This document shows, one piece after another, positions 48,700-59,880 of a stretch of DNA of 64,000 bases. Source of the stretch: Coriaria nepalensis (taxonomy: Eukaryota; Streptophyta; Magnoliopsida; Cucurbitales; Coriariaceae); the NCBI GenBank assembly GCA_027186245.1, contig CP114486.1, forward strand, positions 9,438,501-9,502,500, given 5' to 3'. Positions within the stretch are counted from its first letter, which is position 1, and the number at the start of each line of letters is the position of its first letter. The position numbers and the translations under genes were made by a program. The notes under the pieces are model-generated. The model did no database searches, was not told where the DNA came from, and saw nothing but the letters and a program-made list of their open reading frames with translations.

Positions 48700-48900
48700 G
48701 TGTATGGTCACGTGATACAACTATGTATGTCAAAAGATTATATACTTTCACTCTAATTATCTTGCTTTATGTTGATGATTTGTTAATCACTGGAATGATT
48801 AAATTGTTGTGCTAACATTCAAATCTAAGATGAAATCAGCATTTGAAATTACTGATTTGGGATTGATGAAGTTCTTTCTGGGTATGGAAATTCTATAATG
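48700..48900 (+). pseudogene. Copia reverse-transcriptase core fragment
   Basis: Reads TLIILLYVDDLLITG, then FKSKMKSAFEITDLGLMKFFLGMEIL. YVDD is the RT catalytic motif. It lies 3' of the RNase H piece, the reverse of normal order, so it is either a rearrangement or a separate copy. Confidence 0.8.
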
Positions 48901-48920
48901 GTTTGGTAAGATATTTTCTT

Positions 48921-49974
48921 TAATCATTATTCATGAAGTTAATCGTTTATCTGTTTTTCATTCTCTTGCTTAGTCCTCATATAAGTAAGGATATTAGATC
49001 ATGAATAATGTTATAAACAAATTTAATTAAAAGACGATCATCACAATTCACATATGTATTGGTTTCTTCTCTACTTTTTCAACTTGAATGCCGAGTCTGG
49101 TGACCATTTTTTGGGACTTAGTAATGTGAACTGGTACATGAAAGGGATAGGTAGGTAGCAAATAAAGCTGCCTAGCTATTTGTTGAAGTAAAATATTGGT
49201 GTTTAAATGAAAGTTTAATGCTTAATTTATTGTATACTAATGTTGATTTCGCTTGCCTATTTAATATGTTTAATTAGTATATCATTAACTAAAATGATGA
49301 GAAAATTATATCACTAAGGGGCTATACCAAAATGACCAGCAAGCCAGCATAACCCGCATACCCATCCTAGCCCGCTCGGATTTTTTGGTCCGGTCATGAA
49401 AATCGCAAGCTCGTTTGAGCCAAAAACTGCTTAATACGTTATGTAATGGATTAAGCACGTACAGACAGTTACATAATAAATCACAATCACAAATATAATT
49501 TTCTATATATGAAAGTGAAACTTCTAAAACTTCTAACATGCCGCGTACAAAGTGAAACTTCTAAAACTTCTAACATGCCGCGTACAAGGATGTCTCAATC
49601 ATATGTTCTAATTAATTGCTGCTTGTTCCAGCTTTCGCTAGCTGAAATTACTCATACCTCTTATAATTGAGAGGATACAAATTCATAGTCACATGGTCCC
49701 ACCCATTAACTCGTACTTACAGTCAACATTTCACAAAAACCATCATGAACCACCTTTTAGTTGGCCTACATTTAACATTTGGACAATATTGGCAAAAAAC
49801 CGTATAATTTTTGTAATCGTTTCAAAACCTCAGCCCTAGGTGAGAAACAGCTCATTCACAATGAGTTTCATACAAGTCTCATAATTTTCAATCACAAGGA
49901 AAGAAAAGGCTGCTACACATCTCAGGCGAAAGGTCTGTGTCGGATGTCAAGGATATTTAAGGTGTCAAGGATTT
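48921..49974. other. Spacer and 3' flank of the AAA-ATPase gene
   Basis: No gene seen. Contains the 37-bp tandem repeat below. Confidence 0.35.
49514..49587. repeat. Two perfect tandem 37-bp units
   Basis: 49514-49550 and 49551-49587 are identical; each starts AGTGAAACTTC and ends GCCGCGTACAA. Confidence 0.95.
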
Positions 49975-52900
49975 TTAAGGCTGCTCTTGATCATCTGATT
50001 GAATGTTCAAGATTTGGGAAACGACAAGCTTAGAGAGTTCACTTATTGCTGCTTGAACCTGATAATCACCAGCCTCCCTCTGCCTTGGCCACCCTGCTGC
50101 TGATTGATCAGAGCTTAATCCTGTGTACTCACTAGCAGCAACCTTTGTCTTTTTTGATGTGGCAAGCACATTCTCCAAGTCTGCCTGTGACAACAGTCTT
50201 GGTGCCTAAGGTAAAAGAATTGCACCCGCAAATTTTTTAAGTAGCATTCAAACCATCAAAAAGAATTCGTACAATCATCTGTCAATCCTATATAAATGTA
50301 TGTTTCATTACAAATCTCAAAGAAGTCAATTAAGATGGGTAGGCTATGATATTTTAAGTATTAGACTTTTGATGTAGAATTACTGATATGCAGTTTCTGC
50401 CGTGAGTATTTTTCTATAATACATTTTAACATTCCAAACATAACCGAACACTTAGGTATGCTAATAACCGGCGCATGCTATTAAAATGAATAACAATTAA
50501 CCTACGATGAGGGAAGAGGAGATGAGCGAAATCATTAATATACTTACAGGCGAGCTTCTTCCTCTCTTCTCTTGATCTAGTAGATCCCTGATTGGAAAAT
50601 AAGCTGCTTTCTTGCACAACTCTAGAAGATCAGAACCCGTGTACCCTTCACACAAGTTAGCTATGTGGTCATAGTCTAAATTGTCTTCAATGCTCTCATC
50701 CTTCAAAATAACCTTTAATATTGCTGCTCTCTCCCTGCGGTCAGGTATCCCGATTTCAAATGCCTGAGGAAGGCGCCGAAGAATGGCTTCATCGAGTTCG
50801 GATGGGCGATTGGTGGCAGCAAGAACCATGACACGAGCATTTTCTATAAGAACAATATAAAGCTAATTAATATCAAATTCCTTCTAAATATCTCTTGATC
50901 AAAGAACACCAGATTCACCAATTTTGACCCCCTTGTAAACCAGCAAAAACAGTTTGCAATCATAAGGAGAATTACAAATATTTAAGGCTCAAGTACAACT
51001 CACGATCTGTGGTAAATCCATCCCATAGTGCCATGAACTCTGTTTTCATGTTTGTTAGTGCTTCATGATCTGTGTTGCGCCGCTGACCCAAAAAACTATC
51101 GACCTCATCAATGAATATAATGGCAGGCTGAAGTTTATGAGCCAAGCTAAACACAGCAGCCACTGAAAATTTCAGATTGTCAATCAATCAAGCATATCAA
51201 ACATGCCATGAAAATAGTGGACAAATCCAATGTCGAACGACATCATCAGTGGAGGTATTCCTAATCGATATCACACATTTCATACATCTATGTTACACTC
51301 TTTGTAAGTCAACAAGGCATTAAGATAGGTATATCTGTGTGTGAGTATGAAAATAGCATCTTTTTAGTCAATAGATATCTTAAATAAGCTTTCTTTTTGA
51401 AGGAAAACAAAAAATGTAAACCGAAAAGATATCTACTACCAAGAAGGTTGGAAAAAAGAACACCTCAAAGAGAAGAGCAACCCAAAACAAACAACAAGAC
51501 ATCGGAAACTCCTAAAACTACACTTAAATTTGCATTAGTCAACAACCCAACAATAAAATATTCTTCTGAATTCCCTTGGATAATTGTGTCCATTAATCTT
51601 TCATCGATGCCTATGTAGTTCCCATAGACAGGAGGGAATGCACAAGCCTTTCAAGATGTCACATGAAAGAAGTCGCACCAACCCAAGTGTACATTAAAAA
51701 GTGGTCACTTAGAAGTGCCTCAAAATTCACTTATTAATAATGCATTATGATGGAAACTCATACAACCTTGGAAACAGTTAAAATTATAGTATTGCCTCTA
51801 TAATCCAAAATGAGAGAAACAAAATCTCATAATACTTTCGAATAGACCAATATAAGTAGTGCATAATAGAACTGCTATAGTCTCAAACAACACTGCATTG
51901 TACACCCAAAATCAAATCCTTAGATTACGTTTTAGCATCTCCAAAATCTTATGTGAAGCTGTAGTTTTCAAGCATGATGTCTTATCATAAAACCATCTTC
52001 CATTTAACCATTAGAAAATTAGCCAAATATATTTTTCTAAGCACTAGTAAATGAGGGTATCCTTAATCCAACTGACATAGTGGAATTTGAATATTAATTA
52101 TGAACTCACCAAGCTTTTGTGCATCACCAAACCATTTGCTCATCAAATTTGATATCCTAACATTGATGAAAACAGCTTCGGACTCCTTTGCTATAGCCTT
52201 TGCTAGCATCGTTTTTCCAGTACCAGGAGGTCCATATAACAAGACCCCTTTTTGGGGACCAAGAAGCTTGCCATATGAAAATAACTCGGGTCTCTTTAGT
52301 GGAAGTATCACCAATTCAAACAAAGCTTGTTTGATAGTCTCCAATCCTCCAATAGAACCGAATTCTACATCAATGTGATCAGGATTTATAACATCACAAG
52401 CTATGACATCCTGTGAAAGATGGGGTAATAAAATGATGTAAGAAGTCTTTTATTCCTTTAAGAGAGGGAAACAAACACACACATGTAAAGCCTTAAGAAT
52501 ACGAATGCATATTAGGACCCGATTTTCGCGTTTGGATTGAAGTACACAGTAGCATCCACTTAAGGAGCTGATAATGTGTGTGAATAGTGCAGAGCCTGCT
52601 TGATAACCATTCTTATTTTTGTTTTGCGGAGCTTAAAAACAAAAACAACCTAGAGATATTGTATAATTGAATTTGGGCCTAGAGTTTTAAAAAAATTTCC
52701 AGAGAATGTATTGTGAGCCCAGGCGAAATCGGGTGCATCTCCAAAACATCAACATCTAAAGATGTTTTGGGATGTTCTAAAAGACATTAGCCCAAAATAA
52801 AACACATTTCCACGGTTCATGTTTCGTATGTTCACACTTAGCATCTGCCTTTTCCCATTTTCATCTTCTCCGTCTTCTGTTTCACGCTACCAACATGCTC

Positions 52901-54008
52901 CCAACAAGAATAAATTCGAACAAGGTGAAAATATCTCTGTTCATGATCCTCTTCTTCTATCCTTTATTTTCTTCGCCTTCTTCTATTCCAACCCAAATAG
53001 CTTTATTTTTTTTATTATTTAGTTTTTTTTTTTACGTTATTTGCCTTTTCGATTTTTTTTTTAAATCAAGCTATACCATTCAGTTTCCACTAATTTATTG
53101 TGTTTAATCAGGTCCAAGTTAAAAAACACATTTTAAAATCAAAACAGCAAAAACAGTGACCAAGCAGGCTTGTAATCTCTCATTCCAATTGAGTACAGAA
53201 AGGAAACAATTTCTCCGTGCACCAAAAAGAGGCTGGCAGTTACATAGTTCCATTGACTGTTGTCACAAAACTCTTACGATACAGCCTGCTTTTCTTCCAC
53301 CATAACAACTGAGAACTTCTTAAAATTAGTTTGATTGCAGTAAAAGCTGATGTTCAACCTTATTGATATTCCACCATTAAAAGCTGATGTTCAACCTTAT
53401 TGATATTCCACCATTAAAAGCTGATGTTCAACCTTATTGATATTCCACCATTCCATGGTAATCTAAGGAAGTGCATTCTTTTTGAGATATTCATTCATCG
53501 ACATAAGGGAGAGCTTAAAGTTCACTCTTACCTCAGCAATACCAACTTGGATTATATGTTTCCATGGTGAGAGAAACATAAAAATCCAAATGCAAGAGTT
53601 TCAAATTTAGAATCTTTAAAACAAATTCTATCTAATGCTAAATAGGGTGACAGATGTGATTCCATTCCCATTCACCATGAAAACTCCAAACCATGCAAAA
53701 TCAACACAACATGTTTAATCCTACGTAAAGCCAAAAAAAAAAAAAAGAAGAAGAATAAAATATGGAAGTACTATACTATTTAAATAGGGAAAGGAAAGCA
53801 GATATACCTCATAGGGGTTCGTCTGAATGAGAGGACGCCCCAAGCGCTTAGCTATCTCCTTCTTGTGCTCGAGGGCCTTCTTTGATGCCTCGCGATTGGG
53901 GTCGAGGTGACGAAGCCCAGCAAACAACACCAAGCAACTTAAAGCTGCGCTTGCTGCATACAACACCAATTCTTGCAAGAACTTGGTCTCCGTTGAACGT
54001 GATCCCAT
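49975..54008 (-). CDS. MSP1/ATAD1-like outer-membrane AAA ATPase
   Basis: Tail-anchored-protein extractase type AAA ATPase, expected on mitochondrial outer membrane or peroxisomes. Exons (- strand): 54008-53808, 52410-52110, 51162-51004, 50843-50548, 50205-49975, in phase (1188 nt, 395 aa plus stop). N-terminal membrane anchor about residues 13-36 ([18 protein letters not shown]). Linker with [15 protein letters not shown]. Walker A GPPGTGKT (127-134), Walker B IIFIDE (182-187), sensor-1 ATNRP (230-234), arginine-finger pair in [15 protein letters not shown] (from 242), and the C-terminal lid with [16 protein letters not shown]. The single AAA domain plus N-terminal anchor and this size fit Msp1/ATAD1. 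All catalytic residues are present. A non-coding first exon is predicted near 54729-54835. Intron 1 (1.4 kb) holds a 37-bp triplication. Confidence 0.93.
53342..53452. repeat. Three perfect tandem 37-bp units in AAA-ATPase intron 1
   Basis: 53342-53378, 53379-53415 and 53416-53452 are identical; each starts AAAAGCTGATG and ends TTCCACCATT. Confidence 0.95.
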
Positions 54009-54104
54009 CTTCTTCTTCAGAGATCTTGACCAGAAAAATATATATAGCTGATCCAAGAAAATATAAATTTCTGTTTCTGTTTGCAGTTACAGAATAACAG
54101 AATT

Positions 54105-54995
54105 GTAAAAGGTGCTGATCCATGCTTTATAAGCTTAAACAGCCCTGATTAAACATTTCAATTGATTGAAATAAATTGCATAATGGGTGTTTTTTCCTGC
54201 CAAAATGGGGTATCAGTTGCACCAGATTACACTTAAAAGCATCTTCTTTAAGCACCCATCATAATTGCATTTCAGAAAACTATAGCCGTTACCCAGCATA
54301 CAGAAGTTAGTACTGAGAAACCTAACCCACGAAGATAAATAAAAAAGTAAACTTCACAAAGGAAATAAATTCTGAGGTCCCATCTTCACCAAATCTCTAA
54401 ATTTGATCATATTTTCTCGATTAATCAACAAACCTTTTTTTGTCCCTTCCACAAAATAAACTATGTTTAAGAGTATCTACTCACTTTTAAGCCAAAAGAA
54501 AACGAAGAAATTCGAGGCACTAGACTGCATTAAGTAATATATTCTTTGGCACCAAACAAAATGTGTAATAAGAACGCAATTAAATAGGAAAATATTCGAA
54601 AATTATGTCCCATTTTCTTCACCTTTTTTTTTCTTTTTCTTTTTAACTTCCTTCAACTTTCAACGCATGAATAACCATTAACAAAAGAAAATTCAACTAA
54701 AGTCGAAGCGAAAGTAAAGCAAACTCACCGATGGATTTGTCTCCGGCAAGAAACGTAGCTTCCTGATACCAATCGCGTGAAGAACCAAATTCTAGGGTTT
54801 TCTAGCCTTTCAGGTTTCACAAGAGGATATATTTTGATTGCGTGCTGAGGAGTAGGGTTTTTGTTTTTGTTTTTAAATTTTATTATTTAGAGGTAAATAA
54901 TCGTTTTAAGTCTTAGTTAGTTATTATTTTCATATTATGAAAATAATAATTATATATTTTGTACCTTTAATTGACAATTTGAAGCCAACTTTTAT
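54105..54995 (-). repeat. Duplicated leader/promoter block, copy B (AAA-ATPase gene)
   Basis: Collinear with copy A at 44525-45690. Holds the predicted non-coding first exon (donor ATCG|GTGAGT at 54729/54728) and most of the following intron of the AAA-ATPase gene. The telo-box is at 54792-54800. Confidence 0.8.
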
Positions 54996-55089
54996 GATTT
55001 TTTTAAATTCAATTTTTAATTAGTAAAATTAGAAAAATATAACCAAAAAAATGAAAAGAACTTGATTTATGTTGTAAAATATGTACTTA

Positions 55090-58000
55090 ATCGAAGAATA
55101 AATAAACAAAGCAAAAGAACAAGAGAATTATAAGAATATGAGTTATAGAGAACTTTCATTTCATTTCATTTCTTGTCATCTTACCTAATTATTTCATTAC
55201 TTACAATAGCTTTTTATAAACTCATAAAGATGAAGATAATAGATAAAACATAAGGAAAATTAAGTAAAGTATAGAAGGCGGAGATATTAGGTATAATGGA
55301 GCATTAGGGAGAACAGATACCCGCTCATGAAATATATTTATAACACTCTTTTGAATATCCATAATATAAACTAAGAAAAATCATAGTAAATTAAGAAGAA
55401 TATATTATTCTTGTATATGATACATATTAGAAACTGCTCATCAAATACTTTATCAGAGAAATAAAGTAGGATAAAATTTTAATTAAGGGAAAGAAAATGC
55501 AGTTCATATTTACTCCATTTGATGAAATATCGTTTTAAGTCTCTTAGTCGATGTATTCCAATATTGTGAATCAATCTTTCAAATATTGTAGTTGGTGCCT
55601 TAGTAAATAAATATGCTAGGTTATCTTTCAAGCGAATTTTTTGGACGTCGATATCATCACATTTATCCAAGTCATGTGTAAAGAAGAACTTTAGTGAGAT
55701 ATATTTTGTTCTGTCTCTTTTGGTGTATCCCTCTTTAATTAGATTATGTATGCGGTATTGTCCTCGTACAATATAGTTCGGGTCTCTTTGTTGGAAGATA
55801 AACTATAAGTTACTTGAATATATTGGATCATCGATCTCAACTATATGCATTCTTGACTAGCTTAATGAAATACTAGTGATGAAGTTGCACATTTACACAT
55901 TTATCCAAGTCATGTGTAAAGAAGAACTTTTGTGAGATATATTTTGTTATGCCTTTTTTGGTGTATCCCTCTTTAATTAGAATATGCATGCGGTATTGTC
56001 CTCGTACAATATAGTTCGGGTCAAATTGTTGGAAGATAAACTGTAAGTTACTTGCATATATTGGATCATCGATCTCAACTATATGCATTCTTGACTAGCT
56101 TAATGAAATACTAGTGATGAAGTTGCAACTAATGTTTGCTTAATAGAACTCTATGATATGGTGTTATTACCACATGTGAATAAATAACATATTTGAGATC
56201 TACCTTAGTGTAGGTCAAATAAATATCATCCATCAGCATAACCAACTAGTTATGGATTGAAATGAATAAAATAATCACATATCGATTGTCCCTCAGAGAT
56301 AACGAAAAATATGTTTTAACTCGATTCTAATATTTTATTGTTGGAGTAGAACTGTATCTTGCTAACTAATTTACAAAGAATGTTATATAAGGTAGTGTAT
56401 AATTAGTAAGATATATTTATACCAATTGCACTAAGATATGGTGCTTCAAGATTAAGTATCCTCATTATCTTTTTGAAGTCGAAAGGATCTTTTTTCATTT
56501 CAAGTGATCGAACAATAATTGGAGTACTCAATGGATGCGCTTTATCCATATAAAATTTCTTAAGGATATTTTCTATATAAGTTGATTAATGAATGAAGAC
56601 CGTCTGCTAAATGCTTGATTTGTAGGCCAAGACAAACTTTATTTTCCAAGGTCTTTCATCTCAAACTCTTTCTTCAAATTGTTTCTTTGAAATTTCTTCA
56701 AGAGTTACAATAATATTCAAATCATCAACATACACATCGATAATAAGAAATCCAGATTCTCATTACTTTATAAAAACACATGAGCATATATGGTTATTAC
56801 TATACCTTTCTTTTAACAAATATCTACTAAGACGATTATACCACATATGTCTTGATTGCTTTAATCCATACAAGAATATATGTAATTTGATTGAATATAT
56901 TTCTCAATAATTTGAATTATATTCTTCGTTCATTTTAAATTCTCTAAGAATTTTCATAAATAAGATGTTGAACTATATCATTATCAAACGGACCATATAA
57001 ATAAATTGTAACTACACTCATTAAACAAACATTGAGTCCTAATGTCTTATCATACTAATAAGATGCTGAAAATACACAAATCCACCACCAAGAGATATGT
57101 ATCTTCATAACTAGATATTAGGACTTCATATCCATCACAATTCATTTATATTTTTCGAGTTTGACTTTTCTCATTTATTTTTCATAAGAATATACTTTTG
57201 CATCTTACTAGTTTTACACATTCAAGTATTCTCACTACAAGTCAAGAAATATCTCATATTTTACAATTGAGTTCAATTCTTCTAGAATTATATTTTTATA
57301 TATTGATCAATTCCCTTTTAAGTTGATATTCCTTGATTGATTTATGTTCAAGATCGTCACTTTTTTTCATATTATTAAATTCTATACTATTTAAAAATAT
57401 TGTCGAGAACTGCTTAATTTAGGTTACATTTTTTCCTTATAATGACATAACTTGTTGAGATTTTTTTATCGTTATAATTTTCAGGTACCTAAACCTCTTC
57501 CGGGATTTTATGATTTGTTATGTCTTTGGTCTCTTTATAAGTACTCACTTCCATAATTTGGATATCGAATACTTTTATTTTTCAAGAAATTTTTCTTTAG
57601 AATTAATTGGTCTATCATGCTTCAAGGGTACTATATTAACTTTATAACATACTCACATATTGTTCTATTGGGACAATAATTTGAGTTGATGTACTTGGAG
57701 CTAGTATATGTAACTTGGTTACAATTTTATGGTTAGGAAATTCATTTGGCATTTGATTTTCTATAAATCATCTTTTGTACTTTTTGTTCATATTTCTTTG
57801 TTAAATCATCTTTTGAACTTCTTGTTCATATTTCTTTGTGTGAATATCAATATGAGATTATGATAATTAATATTATGGAATCTTTTTCTTTAATTGCTTA
57901 TTTTCTTCTCCTAATGTTTAAACAACTTTACTATTTAAATAATAGTCGGCAAATCTATTGGTGAAATCATTTTCAATCGATAACCTAATTATGAAAGGAT

Positions 58001-58600
58001 TGTCACACCCAACATATATTATGAACCCTAATTGAGGATCTATTAAAGTGTGTCGTGGTGAAGTAATATACCACACATCATGTATTCTTATTTGGTAGAT
58101 ATTTGACTCATAACCAACAACCAATTGTAAATAGGAGAATTTATGATAACTTATTAACCTGATGCGTACAAGTGTTGATGCATAAAAGATAACATATTCC
58201 CAAATATAGAAGTTTTATTCTCAAAAGTAGTGATCTAACTATTAATATGAGGCATTTGATAAATAATTTTGTTAGATCGTTTTGTTTATGAACATGGGCT
58301 ACTAGTCATTCAATATCTATACCCATACACTAGCATTAAAAGGTTAAGATGTAAAGTCTCCAATATTATCTAAACATATATTCCTTATACTCTTTAATAA
58401 AATAAGTTGAGCCACAATCTTATAAATATCTAGTTGTGAGTAGATAATATACATATATGTGACCATCTAGCAAATGCATTTATGAAAATCATAAATTATC
58501 AAAATATCTAAATGGCCCACATAATGGATATATGTGCCCACATACATCACCCTAGATGCATTCTAGAAATGTTGAGAATTTAATTCCAAGTTTATAATGG
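55090..58600 (-). mobile_element. Antisense copia retrotransposon relic
   Basis: Read right to left. 58124-57918 encodes PQLGFIIYVGCDNPFIIRL and FTNRFADYYLNSKVV, the region between integrase and RT. RT debris lies at about 56900-56300. 56088-55873 carries DPIYASNLQFIFQQ and KYISQKFFFTHDLDK. 55670-55479 carries DIDVQKIRLKDNLAYLFTKAPTTIFERLIHNIG, the RNase H end. The stretch after the stop (TTTTATCCTACTTTATTTCTCTGATAAAG in pieces) resembles the pol-LTR junction of Tnt1-like copia elements, and 55100-55420 may be its LTR. All frames are broken. Confidence 0.8.
55659..56134. repeat. 238-bp tandem duplication in the copia relic
   Basis: 55659-55896 and 55897-56134 are nearly identical (both start CACATTTATCCAAGTCATG and end GATGAAGTTGCA). 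They cover the RNase H region and so duplicate part of the polyprotein. Confidence 0.9.
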
Positions 58601-58607
58601 GCCTACG

Positions 58608-59873
58608 TCAGTTATTATGTTCCTTTGTTATGTAATACATAACATTTATTAATGAATTATTATGAATAAAGTTAACAAAAGTTATTGGTCTCTTGCCACC
58701 GTGAATCAAGAACAATGTCTCTTAACACTGTGAAGTAGGTATTTCGGTCAATTTAACACCATGAGTTAGATATATCTCGTGATAATCCGGTATGAGTTTC
58801 ATCAATTTGTATCAAAGCAATCTGATTCTTGGGTGGGTTCGAGCACCGTCATGTCAAATAGAAAATGTTTGAAAATAATTGAAGATTCAATCAAACGCAT
58901 CAAGAAATTGATATGTTTGTTGCATGAAAGGTCTATCATTAGCCAAGCAAAGATCCAGAAGGTATTAGTGGCTTAGAAGAAAAAAAAATCATGAAGAATG
59001 ATTAGAAGAAGATGGGGAAACCAATGATAGTCACAAATCATATCTTGAAGAATGATTCTAAAAAGATGGGGAAACCAATGATAGTCATAAATCTTATTCT
59101 GCAAAATGATTTACGGATGGGGAAGCTAACGGTAGTCATAAAACCTACTTCTGAAGCCATAAAAGATTTTTGCAAAAGTAAAAATCTAGTTCTTATTTCC
59201 ACTCTTACATTAACAGGTGTAATTACTAAACTTAGAAGTCCTCATAGTCAACAACCAAGAGATAATACATTGTCATTTTCCAAATTGGAAGATTTCACGT
59301 TTACCAATTTTAAGAACCTTGAGGATAAGGTTCATGTCAAAGGGAGGGCAAATGATAGAATCGTACATGTGGAAGAAGCGCCGAACTAGCGAAGGACAAG
59401 GTTCATTTTTCAAGGGGAAGTAATAATGGATCGCATGAGAAAGATGGGTCGAGACATAGTAATCAAACTCGAGATGCAAACTTAAGGCTCGTGATCACGT
59501 AGCTATATTTGGGCTACATGCAGTTAATTAATATTCATCTAATTATCATTTACTTATTTTATTTGTATTTGGTTATCATTAGTATCTTAGTAGACTTATT
59601 TAGATTTGTTAGTAGTATTTTTTAATATTCATAGTTTATCAAGTAGTATCTTTTAGATTGTTTTTCCTCTTTATTAGTTATCAGTTGTTATGTTCTTTTG
59701 CTATATAATGCAGAACATTTACTAATGAATTATGAGTAAAGTTAACAAAAATTATTGGTCTCTTACCATTATGAGTCAAAAACATTGTCTCCTAATACCG
59801 TGAGTTAGGTATTTGGGTCAATCTAATATCATGAGTTAGATATGTCTCGTGACGATCCGTTACGAGTTCCTCA
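58608..59873 (+). mobile_element. Small LTR retroelement with short internal frame
   Basis: 58608-58804 and about 59690-59873 are diverged direct repeats (shared GTTAACAAAAWTTATTGGTCTC, ATGAGTTAGATAT, TCTCGTGA), interpreted as LTRs. A degenerate initiator-tRNA-Met primer site TTGTATCAAAGC lies at 58807-58818, just after the left copy. A purine tract CAAGGGGAAG (about 59410-59420) could mark the right LTR start, making the left LTR 5'-truncated by the copia relic. Internal region about 600 bp. Confidence 0.65.
59012..59389 (+). CDS. 125-aa frame inside the small LTR element, with in-frame repeats
   Basis: Open frame with three in-frame copies of MGKPMIV(T/I)N(H/L)IL(K/Q)ND-like sequence (54- and 51-bp spacing, 18 and 17 codons), then a Ser/Thr-rich part. 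The C-terminal KNLEDKVHVKGRAND is similar in style to retroelement polyprotein tails. Not a host gene as far as I can see; it may be a gag/pol remnant that stayed open by chance. Confidence 0.35.
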   Translation: MGKPMIVTNHILKNDSKKMGKPMIVINLILQNDLRMGKLTVVIKPTSEAIKDFCKSKNLVLISTLTLTGVITKLRSPHSQQPRDNTLSFSKLEDFTFTNFKNLEDKVHVKGRANDRIVHVEEAPN

Positions 59874-59880
59874 ATTCTCG

